This document shows positions 15,631 to 23,531 of a DNA stretch of 34,520 nucleotides, piece after piece. Every line of letters begins with the position of its first letter. Position 1 is the stretch's first letter. Origin of the DNA: Burkholderiales bacterium (GTDB lineage Bacteria > Pseudomonadota > Gammaproteobacteria > Burkholderiales > Casimicrobiaceae). The notes under the pieces are model-generated. The model was not told the DNA's origin and did no database searches. It saw only the letters and a program-made list of their open reading frames with translations. Made by a program: the position numbers and the translations under genes. The stretch spans positions 1 to 34,520 of the forward strand of contig JACMNN010000023.1 of assembly GCA_014378555.1 (NCBI GenBank), written 5' to 3'.

Positions 15631-16709
15631 ATCGGCTGTCTGCATTCGTAATCACGTGTTTGCACGACCTGGGCCCCTTGCTCTTTTTCGCAACCTGCCT
15701 ATTCACCCCTATCGCCGAAGGCCAGAGCGTCAACGAGGGGGAACGCCCATTGATGCAACACGAGGTTTCCGTTCGGGAGCGCAATTTGACGGAACTTGCA
15801 GCCGAGTACAAAGCGAAGTCGGAGCGCCTCCACAAAGTAGCTACAAACCTTGCAGGCGGATTCGTCCATATTGGAACGGCTTACAGCGTGGTGGATTCTG
15901 AACGGCATCAATGCCATGCACTTGCAACGCTATTAGGGAAGGATTCAATCGCGAGGCGAATTGCGGTTGACTATAGACTGAATGTAGAGCTCAAAACTAT
16001 CGATAATGCGCAAGACGTCGCGATAGCGGCGCATTCGATGCATGTGTTTACCGAGGTGGCACGGGAAGTCATCGCGTGGGATAAAGGCCAACGTGAAGAA
16101 GAGTGGAACTTGGGATGCGTGGGCTCACATCAAATCGGCACAGTGGAGTTCGTTGGGCAACCTAAGCCGTCTTTTTTCAGACTACGCGCCAACGGAACTG
16201 CACTGATCGTATTGGGTGACGTTGAGACTGGATTTTTCCACAAACTGAAAACTGCAGTTGATGCAAATCCAGGTGTTCAAACGATACTGCTTGGGAGTGG
16301 TGGTGGTAGCGTGTATGAAGCGCTTATGGCTGGCAGATATCTTCGACAGCGAGGGCTCAACACCGAGCTTTGGAATAATTGCTTGTCGGCTTGCGTTTTG
16401 GTTTTTTTAGGCGGCGTGGAGCGGCGAATCAATGCCCCTTATCCTGCTCTCGGTTTTCATCAAATCAGTGTGCTGGGAAACGCAGGACGCCCGGTCGCGG
16501 TGTCATCAACAGACAAGGCGTATGTCGATGTCGCTGCGTATGCAATCAAAATGGGAGTCGATGCATTAGCCCTACTCCGGCTAATGCAACTACGGCCTCC
16601 GGAAGGAATGTTCCAGATTAAGTACGATCACAGCGATGCTTCACACTTACTGTGCATAAGTAACATCGTAACTGTAGTGCAGCGCGGATGCGCAGCCGGC
16701 GATAGATAA
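15627..16709 (+). CDS. Exported ClpP-like serine protease-fold protein, coupled to the PIN toxin pair
   Basis: This 360-residue protein begins with a hydrophobic export segment (about 14-32, LGPLLFFATCLFTPIAEGQS). A helical region of unknown type follows (about 40-170). From about 190 there is a ClpP/crotonase-like domain of the COG3904 kind: LLGSGGGSVYEALMAGRYLRQRGL, then NCLSACVLVFLGG with candidate nucleophile Ser254, then ALGFHQ with His278; Asp301 is a possible third residue. Such proteins are predicted periplasmic or membrane-bound proteases. The ATG overlaps the antitoxin-like gene's stop (ATGA). Codon use appears less GC-rich than in neighbours, judged by eye. A bidirectional terminator follows at 16738. 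Its biological role is unknown. Confidence 0.7.
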   Translation: MNRLSAFVITCLHDLGPLLFFATCLFTPIAEGQSVNEGERPLMQHEVSVRERNLTELAAEYKAKSERLHKVATNLAGGFVHIGTAYSVVDSERHQCHALATLLGKDSIARRIAVDYRLNVELKTIDNAQDVAIAAHSMHVFTEVAREVIAWDKGQREEEWNLGCVGSHQIGTVEFVGQPKPSFFRLRANGTALIVLGDVETGFFHKLKTAVDANPGVQTILLGSGGGSVYEALMAGRYLRQRGLNTELWNNCLSACVLVFLGGVERRINAPYPALGFHQISVLGNAGRPVAVSSTDKAYVDVAAYAIKMGVDALALLRLMQLRPPEGMFQIKYDHSDASHLLCISNIVTVVQRGCAAGDR

Positions 16710-16737
16710 CGCCACGCTAGCGAACCACCACCGCCAT

Positions 16738-16765
16738 TAAAAAAAGCTGCAATCGCAGCCTTTTT
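16738..16765. terminator. Bidirectional intrinsic terminator
   Basis: The stem GCTGC-AATC-GCAGC (16745-16758) is flanked by a run of seven A on the left and six T on the right. It serves the plus-strand toxin/ClpP-like operon ending at 16709 and the minus-strand OmpA-like gene ending at 16790. Confidence 0.85.
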
Positions 16766-16789
16766 TCCTTTAGCGATTCGATGTGGCCA

Positions 16790-17845
16790 TCACGTTCCAC
16801 GTCCTCGCAGATTGCCACTTTCATCGGCAATCACAACCTCCACCCTTCGATTTACGGCACGTCCGTCAACGTTTGCATTGTCTGCAACTGGGTACGCTTT
16901 GCCATAGCCTTTGGTGACCACGCGCGTGGTGTCTACGCCTCTGACGATCAGCGCTTCGCGGATAGTTTCGGCGCGGCGCTCTGATAATTCCATGTTGTAG
17001 GCATCGGTTCCTACTGCGTCGGTGTAGCCTTCTACTAGCAATTTGCGCTGTGGAAATTGCTTTAAAAATGTTGCCAGTTTGTCGAGGCGCGGGTTGGCTT
17101 GTGGCGTGAGTTCTGCTTTGTTAAATGCAAACAGCACGTCGCCGAGTGTCACCAGTAATCCGCGTTCAGTTTGCTTCCCTTCAATGTCCCTTAGTTGCGC
17201 TTCTAACTGACGCACGCGCTCCTCTGCCGCGTTGGCTGTGCCTGCCGCTTGCTCCGCGCGTAAACGCTCTGCCGCAGCTGCTTCTTGTGCGGCGATTGAT
17301 TGCGCGCGATCTGCGGCGGCCATGCGTGTGGCGGCTGTTGCATTCTGTTGCGCAATCGCTGCGGCTTGCTGTGCGTTTGCCGCCTCAGTCTGCGCTTGCC
17401 GCGCTTGTGCTTGCGCGGTCTGCGTTTGATTTTGTGCCGCTGTTGCGTCCATACGCGCTTTTTCGGCTTCGCGTGTTCTTGCTTCCAGCCGCAGTTTGTC
17501 GCCCGCGCTATTCGCGTCTTTCACGTCTTCGTCGACTTGACGCGACCGCGCTAGGTTGCGCGCGACTTCGGCCCGTTGTTTTGCGAGGTAGGCAAGGTGA
17601 TTGACTTCGCCTTCATCGCGGTCACTGCGCCACACGCCATCCGCTTTGTCGATGGTGTCGCGTGCTGCCTTCAACTCAAGTGGAGCGCGGCGCACCACTT
17701 CAGGACTGTCTGCTGTTTGATTTACAACGATGCGCGCACTTTCAAGCGATGAATTTGGCGCGTTGCTGGCGCATGCCGACAGCACTGCAGCGGCAAGCGC
17801 GCACATGACAAGTGACGAATTGCGGATGTAAATGCTGGTGTTCAT
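16790..17845 (-). CDS. OmpA-family lipoprotein with DUF4398 and coiled coil
   Basis: Taken from ATG 17845, the 351-residue product has a lipoprotein signal (LAAAVLSAC, Cys25), then a DUF4398-type helical region (about 33-110; APLELKAARDTIDKADGVW). An Ala/Gln/Arg-rich coiled coil follows (about 110-240), then an OmpA/MotB peptidoglycan-binding domain with LLVEGYTDAVGTDAYNMELSERRAETIREAL and the C-terminal GRAVNRRVEVVI. It likely anchors the outer membrane to peptidoglycan. A GTG at 17902 would add 19 residues and bury the signal, so the internal ATG is preferred. It follows a small DUF4398 lipoprotein gene by 53 bases on the same strand and shares a terminator (16738-16765) with the convergent operon. 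Confidence 0.9.
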   Translation of the reverse strand: MNTSIYIRNSSLVMCALAAAVLSACASNAPNSSLESARIVVNQTADSPEVVRRAPLELKAARDTIDKADGVWRSDRDEGEVNHLAYLAKQRAEVARNLARSRQVDEDVKDANSAGDKLRLEARTREAEKARMDATAAQNQTQTAQAQARQAQTEAANAQQAAAIAQQNATAATRMAAADRAQSIAAQEAAAAERLRAEQAAGTANAAEERVRQLEAQLRDIEGKQTERGLLVTLGDVLFAFNKAELTPQANPRLDKLATFLKQFPQRKLLVEGYTDAVGTDAYNMELSERRAETIREALIVRGVDTTRVVTKGYGKAYPVADNANVDGRAVNRRVEVVIADESGNLRGRGT

Positions 17846-17898
17846 ATTTCGTATTTCCCGAGAATATTTGGAGCTTGAATGATTTAGCGAAAGCGCTG

Positions 17899-18297
17899 TC
17901 ACGGCGCACGACGGTTTATTTCGTCTTGCAGCGAGCGAATGCTGTCGCGAATTTCTTTCAGAGCACGCTCACCGCGCATGGCACTGGCGCGAGATTCCGC
18001 GACCGTTGCATCCGCCTCGGCCTCAGCGCTTAAGCGGCGCGCGGTGACGTAGTCTTTGTCGTTCATCGCGCGTTCTGCGCGCGATAGTTTGTCTCTGGCC
18101 TGACTCAATTCAACCGGAGCAGCGTCAACAGCGCTCGGTGCTGCTGAAACGCGTGCAACGGTGGTGCGAGTGACGGCCATCTGCTCTACGGGAGGCGGCA
18201 AACTAGAACACGCAGCAACCAATAATATGGAAACAACAGCACCTCCTAACCGGACCGCAGGAAGACGATGAATGTGGGCAAAAGGTGAAGCAAGCAT
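17899..18297 (-). CDS. DUF4398-domain lipoprotein
   Basis: This 132-residue protein has a lipoprotein signal (GGAVVSILLVAAC, Cys30) followed by a DUF4398 helical hairpin: PVELSQARDKLSRAERAMNDKDYVTARRLSAEAEADATVAESRA. The DUF4398 domain is also at the N-terminus of the OmpA-like product 53 bases downstream, so the pair looks like duplicated modules of one envelope system. AGGAAC about nine bases before ATG 18297 is the ribosome binding site. Function unknown; a role in envelope integrity is inferred from the OmpA partner. Confidence 0.88.
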   Translation of the reverse strand: MLASPFAHIHRLPAVRLGGAVVSILLVAACSSLPPPVEQMAVTRTTVARVSAAPSAVDAAPVELSQARDKLSRAERAMNDKDYVTARRLSAEAEADATVAESRASAMRGERALKEIRDSIRSLQDEINRRAP

Positions 18298-18667
18298 ATT
18301 TTTTTATGTTCCTGACGATAGGGGACCGCAACAACAAAGCGGTCGACGGCCATGAAACGTCGCGCTTTTATGCAGACCGACGACACAGAGGCAGTAATCG
18401 TGACGATAACGACCAAGGGGTGTTTTTTTTATCGGTCAATAGTCGCAATCACTGTAGGCGATTTCTTACGCATTAAAACGTTGACCTCAGGCAATGCGCA
18501 CCGACGCGAAACGGGCAAGGTTCTCAACAAAAATTGCGGCGTAGAAAAGCATAATTGTTGATTCTTTTTGCACGGTTGATCATATGGCGAGCAACGCGCG
18601 TCGCCAACGATTGCAAAAGAAGAAAGCACAATGGCTAATGCACGCATAAGCCACGTACACTGCAGTT
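18298..18667. other. 370-base divergent intergenic region
   Basis: This lies between the DUF4398 gene (minus) and the GGDEF gene (plus) and should hold promoters in both directions. A hairpin GACCGC-N9-GCGGTC at 18324-18344 falls in the 5' leader of the DUF4398 gene. I find no confident -35/-10 pair and no believable gene; the open frame at 18352-18561 has no family resemblance or ribosome binding site. Confidence 0.6.
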
Positions 18668-20290
18668 ATGCCGAAAACCAGCCTTTCGCCTAGAGAGAAT
18701 ATTGATGCCGACCTTGCCGCGATGCGAACCGCGTCGCGCGCGCAGAGCGTTGAGTCGCTTGCGCTTGGTGAAGGCTTGCTTAAGCACTTTTCGGAGCATC
18801 TGTCGTTCGATGAGATGCTCTTCGTCCTACGCTTGTGCGCCTCGGGCTGCGAGAGCGCTGGACGCTGGTTGGAGGCGCTGCAATTCTGTCGCCGCGGGGT
18901 CGACCTTGCTGCGCGCAATCACAAACACCTAGAGAGCATCGCGTTCCTCACGGTAACCGGCAGCATTCATGCGTTCTTGCGCAATATGCATCTGGCGATC
19001 CGGGCAATGCGTGAAGCTATTTTGATTGCGGAGCAGCAACAGCTGCTCGAACACCAGATCAGGTTGTTGCTAGCTCTCGGGCAAATGTATTCGCGCCTAG
19101 ATTTGCACGAGACAGCGCTCGACTTGTATCGGCGTGCGTCCGAGTTTGCGGGCGAAGCGAAGCACGCGCCGATGCGCATTGGCGCGCTAGACCACATCGC
19201 GGGCTCGTACCGCTTGATGCAAAAACTCGATCAAGCAGAGCTGCACATGGAACAGGCGTTGCAGATCGTACAAACGCAGGCGAATCGCGATTTGATGCCG
19301 CACCTGTTGCACACTCGAGCGGGTATCTATGCGGCGCGCGGCAATTTTGCGCAAGCGCTGGTCGACGCTGATGCATCGGTGGCACAACTGCGGGTTAGCA
19401 ATAATGTCCCGGTGCTGCTGCGCCTGTTGCTGGACTGTGCTGCGTGGCGCCAGGCAATGGGGGACGTCGATGGCGCGCAGGCACATCTTCGGGAAGCCTC
19501 CGCGTTGCCACCAGAAAAATCACTCTACGAAATGCGCGAGGAACTTGCGCTGGCTCGCGTAAGGCTTGAGCGCATGCACCAGCAACCTGAGCGCGCGTTG
19601 CTCGCACTTGATGATTATCTGAAGGCCCGAGCAGACGGCATAACAATCAAGATTGAAAGTCAGCGCATTGCAACGCAATTTGTCGAAGACGTGGAGCGCA
19701 CCGAGGCGCGCGGTCGACGCGAATCTGCGGCGGTCAACGAGCTCACGCTGCGGTTGATAGAAACCCAAGCGGAAACTCAGCGCATCGCCCGTCAAGTATC
19801 ACGCGATCCGTTGACTGGAGTACTCAATCGTTCGGCCTTTGAATTGGCTGCTGAACGCGTTGCGGGCGGTGCGTCGCAGCCTGTTGCGCTCATCATCCTC
19901 GACATTGACAACTTTCGCATAGTCAACATTGACCACGGTCATCTAGCGGGGGACAAGGTGCTCGAAGTAGTTGTCGAGCGCATTCGACAGGCGCTGCGCA
20001 CTAATGATCTGTTGGGGCGTTTTGCTGGCGATGAATTTTTTCTGCTTTGCCTCGGCGTCGGGCCGCGGATCGGGGCGGCCATTGCTAGTCGCATCCTTAA
20101 ACGTATTTCTGAGCAACCCGTACTCTACGAAGGGCATTCGATTAGCGTAACCGTCAGCATGGGCGTGGCCTGCGCGCAAACTAAAGCGTTGTCGACGCTG
20201 CCCTATCTGGTCAAGCGCGCCGACGCGGCGCTGCGCCGTGCAAAGCTGGCGGGCAAAAATCGCACCGTCACCGTGCGAGTGAATACGTAG
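18668..20290 (+). CDS. Cytosolic diguanylate cyclase with N-terminal helical repeats
   Basis: This 540-residue protein has about 340 residues of TPR-like helical hairpins (for example LGQMYSRLDLHETALDLYRRASEFAGEA and TRAGIYAARGNFAQALVDADASV), a short coiled coil (about 340-375) and a GGDEF domain from about 379. Key features are DPLTGVLNRSAF, DIDNFRIVN with metal-binding Asp, the signature RFAGDEF (AGDEF, 453-457) and an RxxD inhibitory site RTND at 444-447, correctly spaced. It should make cyclic di-GMP and be inhibited by product. There are no membrane segments, so the TPR part probably senses a protein partner. AGDEF rather than GGDEF is usually still active. Confidence 0.92.
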   Translation: MPKTSLSPRENIDADLAAMRTASRAQSVESLALGEGLLKHFSEHLSFDEMLFVLRLCASGCESAGRWLEALQFCRRGVDLAARNHKHLESIAFLTVTGSIHAFLRNMHLAIRAMREAILIAEQQQLLEHQIRLLLALGQMYSRLDLHETALDLYRRASEFAGEAKHAPMRIGALDHIAGSYRLMQKLDQAELHMEQALQIVQTQANRDLMPHLLHTRAGIYAARGNFAQALVDADASVAQLRVSNNVPVLLRLLLDCAAWRQAMGDVDGAQAHLREASALPPEKSLYEMREELALARVRLERMHQQPERALLALDDYLKARADGITIKIESQRIATQFVEDVERTEARGRRESAAVNELTLRLIETQAETQRIARQVSRDPLTGVLNRSAFELAAERVAGGASQPVALIILDIDNFRIVNIDHGHLAGDKVLEVVVERIRQALRTNDLLGRFAGDEFFLLCLGVGPRIGAAIASRILKRISEQPVLYEGHSISVTVSMGVACAQTKALSTLPYLVKRADAALRRAKLAGKNRTVTVRVNT

Positions 20291-20366
20291 GTCAAGCTGG
20301 TGGGGCGTCCCACTGCGCGACAATCGAGGGATTGATAGCAGCGCATAAGAATGCCTTAACACTCGA

Positions 20367-21788
20367 ATGATAGATCCGCCGTCTGGTTCTGGTTACGTGT
20401 CGCGGCCCCCGCTGGTCGTGGATTTGGACGGCACGCTGTGCCGTACCGACACCCTGTGGGAAACGTTCTTCGCCGCCTGGCGTACCTGCTGGTGGTTGCC
20501 GCTGGTTGCGCCATTTTGGTTGAGCGCAGGACGCGCCCAACTCAAGTCGCGCATGGCGGAAATTGGCTTGCCAATAATCAACCGTTTGCCGTGGAACGAA
20601 AGCGTTATCGAGGCGCTAAAGAAGGCGCGCGCCAGCGGTCGAAAATGTGTTTTAGCCACGGCAGCGAACGAGCGTATCGCCAACGCGTGCGCGGCAGAGT
20701 TGGGTCTGTTTGATGAGGTAATGGCATCGAGCGACAACGTAAATCTTAAAGGTAGGGCGAAGGCAGCGCAGCTCGTGTCAAGGTTTGGCGTTGCTGGCTT
20801 CGATTACATCGGCGATTCGCGCGCCGACCTACCGGTATGGGCACAAGCTGATAAAAAATACTCGGTGTCTAGCCTCATTCCGTTGGGCGGTGAGCGCATC
20901 GGTGCAGAGCAACCGGAATCATCGCTAGTCTCATGGATTAGGTTGCTCCGCGTTCGCCATTGGGTAAAAAATGTGCTGGTGTTCGTGGCGCCGGTTGCCG
21001 CGCATTCGTGGGCCAACGCGGCGGGTTGGCAGGCGGTTACAACGACCTTTTTTGCGTTCTGCGCTGTGTGTTCGGGCGTCTATGTGTTGAACGATTTGTT
21101 TGATCTCGCCTCCGACCGGATGCACCCGAGCAAACGAAAGCGACCGCTGGCATCGGGGGCGGTGCCACTTGCCACCGCGTTGGCCGTGTCGCTCGTATTG
21201 GTGACGAGCGGCATCGTCATTGCGTGGCTGACAGGCCCGCCGGTGGTTGAGTTGATCGCGGCCTACGTTGCCATGAATGCGCTCTACACCGTGTATTTGA
21301 AGCGCGTGCCGGTATTCGATGTGTTCTGTCTGGCAGGTCTATATACCCTGCGCATCGTCGCCGGTGCTGCTGCGGTGGTGGTGCCGCTTTCGACCTGGCT
21401 GGTTGCCTTCTCTGTGTTCGCGTTTCTGAGTTTGGCGTTGCTCAAACGCGCCGTCGATCTGGCGCGATTGGGCGCCGATGAAGTGTTGCCGGGTCGAGGC
21501 TATTCAGGGCGCGATGCCGCGTTTGTGTACGGCTTCGGCATCAGCTCAGCAACAGCCGCTTGCCTAGTGCTCGCACTTTACGTGGCGAGCGATCAGGTGA
21601 GATCAATGTACGCCGATCCGCTGTGGCTTTGGGGATTGGCTTTCGTGGTGTTGCTTTGGTTGGCGCGGATGTGGCGCATGGCGATGGGCGGTACGATGGA
21701 TGACGATCCGGTGCTGTTCGCCACGCGCGATGGCGTGTCTTGGGGGTGTGCTGTGGTGATCGCCGTCTGCGTATTGCTCGCGATGTAG
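20367..21788 (+). CDS. HAD phosphatase-UbiA prenyltransferase fusion
   Basis: This 473-residue protein has two parts. Residues about 15-180 are a HAD hydrolase (DLDGT at 19-23, ending IGDSRADLPVWAQA). From about 190 on there is a UbiA-type polyprenyl transferase with many membrane segments: the first aspartate motif NDLFDLASD at 242-250 fits NDxxDxxxD, followed by KRPLASG. The C-terminal half contains further helices. Such fusions resemble decaprenyl-phosphate phosphoribosyltransferases (Rv3806c type) with their own phosphatase, which make lipid-linked pentose donors. The acceptor is not certain. The start ATG has little upstream ribosome binding sequence. It ends 17 bases from the convergent permease gene. 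Confidence 0.85.
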   Translation: MIDPPSGSGYVSRPPLVVDLDGTLCRTDTLWETFFAAWRTCWWLPLVAPFWLSAGRAQLKSRMAEIGLPIINRLPWNESVIEALKKARASGRKCVLATAANERIANACAAELGLFDEVMASSDNVNLKGRAKAAQLVSRFGVAGFDYIGDSRADLPVWAQADKKYSVSSLIPLGGERIGAEQPESSLVSWIRLLRVRHWVKNVLVFVAPVAAHSWANAAGWQAVTTTFFAFCAVCSGVYVLNDLFDLASDRMHPSKRKRPLASGAVPLATALAVSLVLVTSGIVIAWLTGPPVVELIAAYVAMNALYTVYLKRVPVFDVFCLAGLYTLRIVAGAAAVVVPLSTWLVAFSVFAFLSLALLKRAVDLARLGADEVLPGRGYSGRDAAFVYGFGISSATAACLVLALYVASDQVRSMYADPLWLWGLAFVVLLWLARMWRMAMGGTMDDDPVLFATRDGVSWGCAVVIAVCVLLAM

Positions 21789-21805
21789 TTTTCAGTTGCC
21801 CGTGC

Positions 21806-22621
21806 CTAGGCGCGGCCTTTCCACGGTACCAAAATTTGCTCCAGTTTGCGCATCAGCAAGTCGAACAGGTACGCTACTAGGCCAATCACGATGATGCCCA
21901 TAATCACGATATCGGTGCGTAGAAAGTTTGACGCGTTGAGCACCATCTGACCCAAACCCTCAGTCGCTGCGACCATTTCAGCGGCCACCAGTGTCGTCCA
22001 GCCAAACCCGATCGCGATGCGCATGCCAGTCAAAATTTCCGGCAGTGCCGCAGGAGTGATGACGTGCCACACCACCTGCCATTTTGATGCGCCCATGGAG
22101 TAGGCCGCGTTAATCTGTTCGATGGTCACCGACCTCACACCTGCGCGTGCCGCCATCGCGAGCGGTGCAAAGCAGGCGAGGAAGATCAAAATAATTTTTG
22201 CGCTTTCATCAATGCCAAACCAGATCACGATCAATGGCAAATAGGCGAGCGGCGGCAGCGGCCGATAAAACTCAATCGGTGGATCGAACACGCCGCGCAT
22301 CGTGCGCGATACGCCCATGGCGATGCCGACCGGCACAGCAGTGAGCACCGCAAGAAAAAATGCCGAGAAAACGCGAATCAGGCTCCACAACAAATGCTCA
22401 GGCAGTGCCTTGCCGCCCTGAATATCACCGCGCATCGCGGCCATAAACGCGCTGGCAATCTTTTCGGGTGTGGGTAGAAACAAATCTCTAATCCAGCCCA
22501 TGTGAGTCGCCGTCCACCATAAGGTGAACAAGGCGATCACGGTGACCACACTGATCAACACACTCGAGCCTTCGCCCGGAATGCTGTAGCCCTTGACCGT
22601 TTTAACCGTATCTTTAGCCAT
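21806..22621 (-). CDS. tauC: TauC/SsuC-type ABC transporter permease
   Basis: From ATG 22621, the 271-residue permease has the usual six membrane segments and the BPD-type EAA loop (AAYSMGASKWQVVWHVITPAALPEILTGMRIAIGFGW), diagnostic of the nitrate/sulfonate/taurine family. It forms the inner-membrane channel with the ATPase encoded immediately upstream; the two genes overlap by eight bases (ATGGCTAA). A GGGGA ribosome binding site is correctly spaced for this start; an ATG at 22639 would add six residues. With TauA and the aminotransferase nearby, taurine or another omega-amino sulfonate is the likely substrate, but sulfonate-family permeases are hard to tell apart by sequence. Confidence 0.88.
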   Translation of the reverse strand: MAKDTVKTVKGYSIPGEGSSVLISVVTVIALFTLWWTATHMGWIRDLFLPTPEKIASAFMAAMRGDIQGGKALPEHLLWSLIRVFSAFFLAVLTAVPVGIAMGVSRTMRGVFDPPIEFYRPLPPLAYLPLIVIWFGIDESAKIILIFLACFAPLAMAARAGVRSVTIEQINAAYSMGASKWQVVWHVITPAALPEILTGMRIAIGFGWTTLVAAEMVAATEGLGQMVLNASNFLRTDIVIMGIIVIGLVAYLFDLLMRKLEQILVPWKGRA

Positions 22622-23405
22622 GATGGGTCCCCGGCGCATCGTGAATCAGTGACAGCACCGTCTCGCGCATCTCGATGAACGCGGCTGATGATTTCACCGC
22701 GCGCGAGTCTCTGCACTCCACAAACTGTTTTGAAAAATCGAGCTTGAAGCGATGCGCAATTCGTCCCGGTGATGGCGTCATCACGATGAGCTCAGTGGCC
22801 AAAAACAGCGCCTCTTCAACGCTGTGGGTGATGAAGAAAAACATCTTTTGCGTTTGCCACCACAGGTCTACGATCAAGTCCTGAATGTGCGCGCGAGTGA
22901 GTGCATCAAGCGCGCCTAGCGGCTCATCCATGAGCATCACCGCTGGATCACTGGCTAACGCTCGCGCTACGCCGGCGCGTTGCTGCATGCCGCCGGAAAT
23001 TTGGTAGATCGGCGAGTCCGCATACTTTTCAAGTTCGACCAGTTTAAGTTTGTCCATGGCAATGGCGCGACGTTCCGCCTTACCCATGCCGCGCATCCGC
23101 AAGCTAAATTCGACGTTTTCTACGACCGAAAGCCACGGCATCAGCGCGTGTTTCTGGAACACCACACCACGTTCAGCGCCTGGGCCGTGAACAAGCTTGC
23201 CATCTATAGAAATTGAGCCCTCTGACGGCTGCATGAAGCCGGCGATGCATGAAAGCAGCGTCGTTTTTCCGCAGCCAGATGCACCCAGCGCCACCACGAA
23301 GTCGCCGGGCTGCATGATGAGGTCCACGTTCGACAGCGCGAGTGTGTTTTTGCCGTTGCTTCCAGCGTAATTGACACTTAGGTTTTTGACTTCGAGTATC
23401 GACAA
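22614..23405 (-). CDS. tauB: TauB/SsuB-type ABC transporter ATPase
   Basis: This 263-residue ATPase has Walker A GASGCGKT (41-48), the Q-loop VVFQKHALMPWLSV, signature SGGMQQR (137-143), Walker B VMLMDE (156-161) and the H-loop His194 (FFITHSVEEAL). It energises the permease with which it overlaps by eight bases. The start is TTG at 23405, since the in-frame TGA directly upstream leaves no earlier choice; GGGTGA sits close by. A non-ATG start and a terminator at 23489 may both keep its level below that of the receptor gene. The family is the nitrate/sulfonate/taurine group. Confidence 0.9.
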   Translation of the reverse strand: MSILEVKNLSVNYAGSNGKNTLALSNVDLIMQPGDFVVALGASGCGKTTLLSCIAGFMQPSEGSISIDGKLVHGPGAERGVVFQKHALMPWLSVVENVEFSLRMRGMGKAERRAIAMDKLKLVELEKYADSPIYQISGGMQQRAGVARALASDPAVMLMDEPLGALDALTRAHIQDLIVDLWWQTQKMFFFITHSVEEALFLATELIVMTPSPGRIAHRFKLDFSKQFVECRDSRAVKSSAAFIEMRETVLSLIHDAPGTHHG

Positions 23406-23488
23406 CGCTCACCCCAATTATTGTGACTATCTGAACGAACCGATTTCACGGTCTTCGCCACCCTAAAAAATCATTGCCTCGTCCACAT

Positions 23489-23511
23489 AAAAAAGGGGCG
23501 ACACGCGCCCC
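23489..23511 (-). terminator. Intrinsic terminator between tauA and tauB
   Basis: Read on the minus strand, GGGGCG-CGTGT-CGCCCC is followed by six T. It lies 21 bases after the tauA stop and 84 bases before the tauB start, so most tauA transcripts should end here and tauBC would rely on readthrough. Confidence 0.85.
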
Positions 23512-23531
23512 TGAATTCAGACTGTAAAAAA

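Noticed and set aside
18352..18561. 69-residue open frame in the GGDEF upstream region
   Set aside because: No ribosome binding site, no recognisable family, and it lies where promoters are expected.
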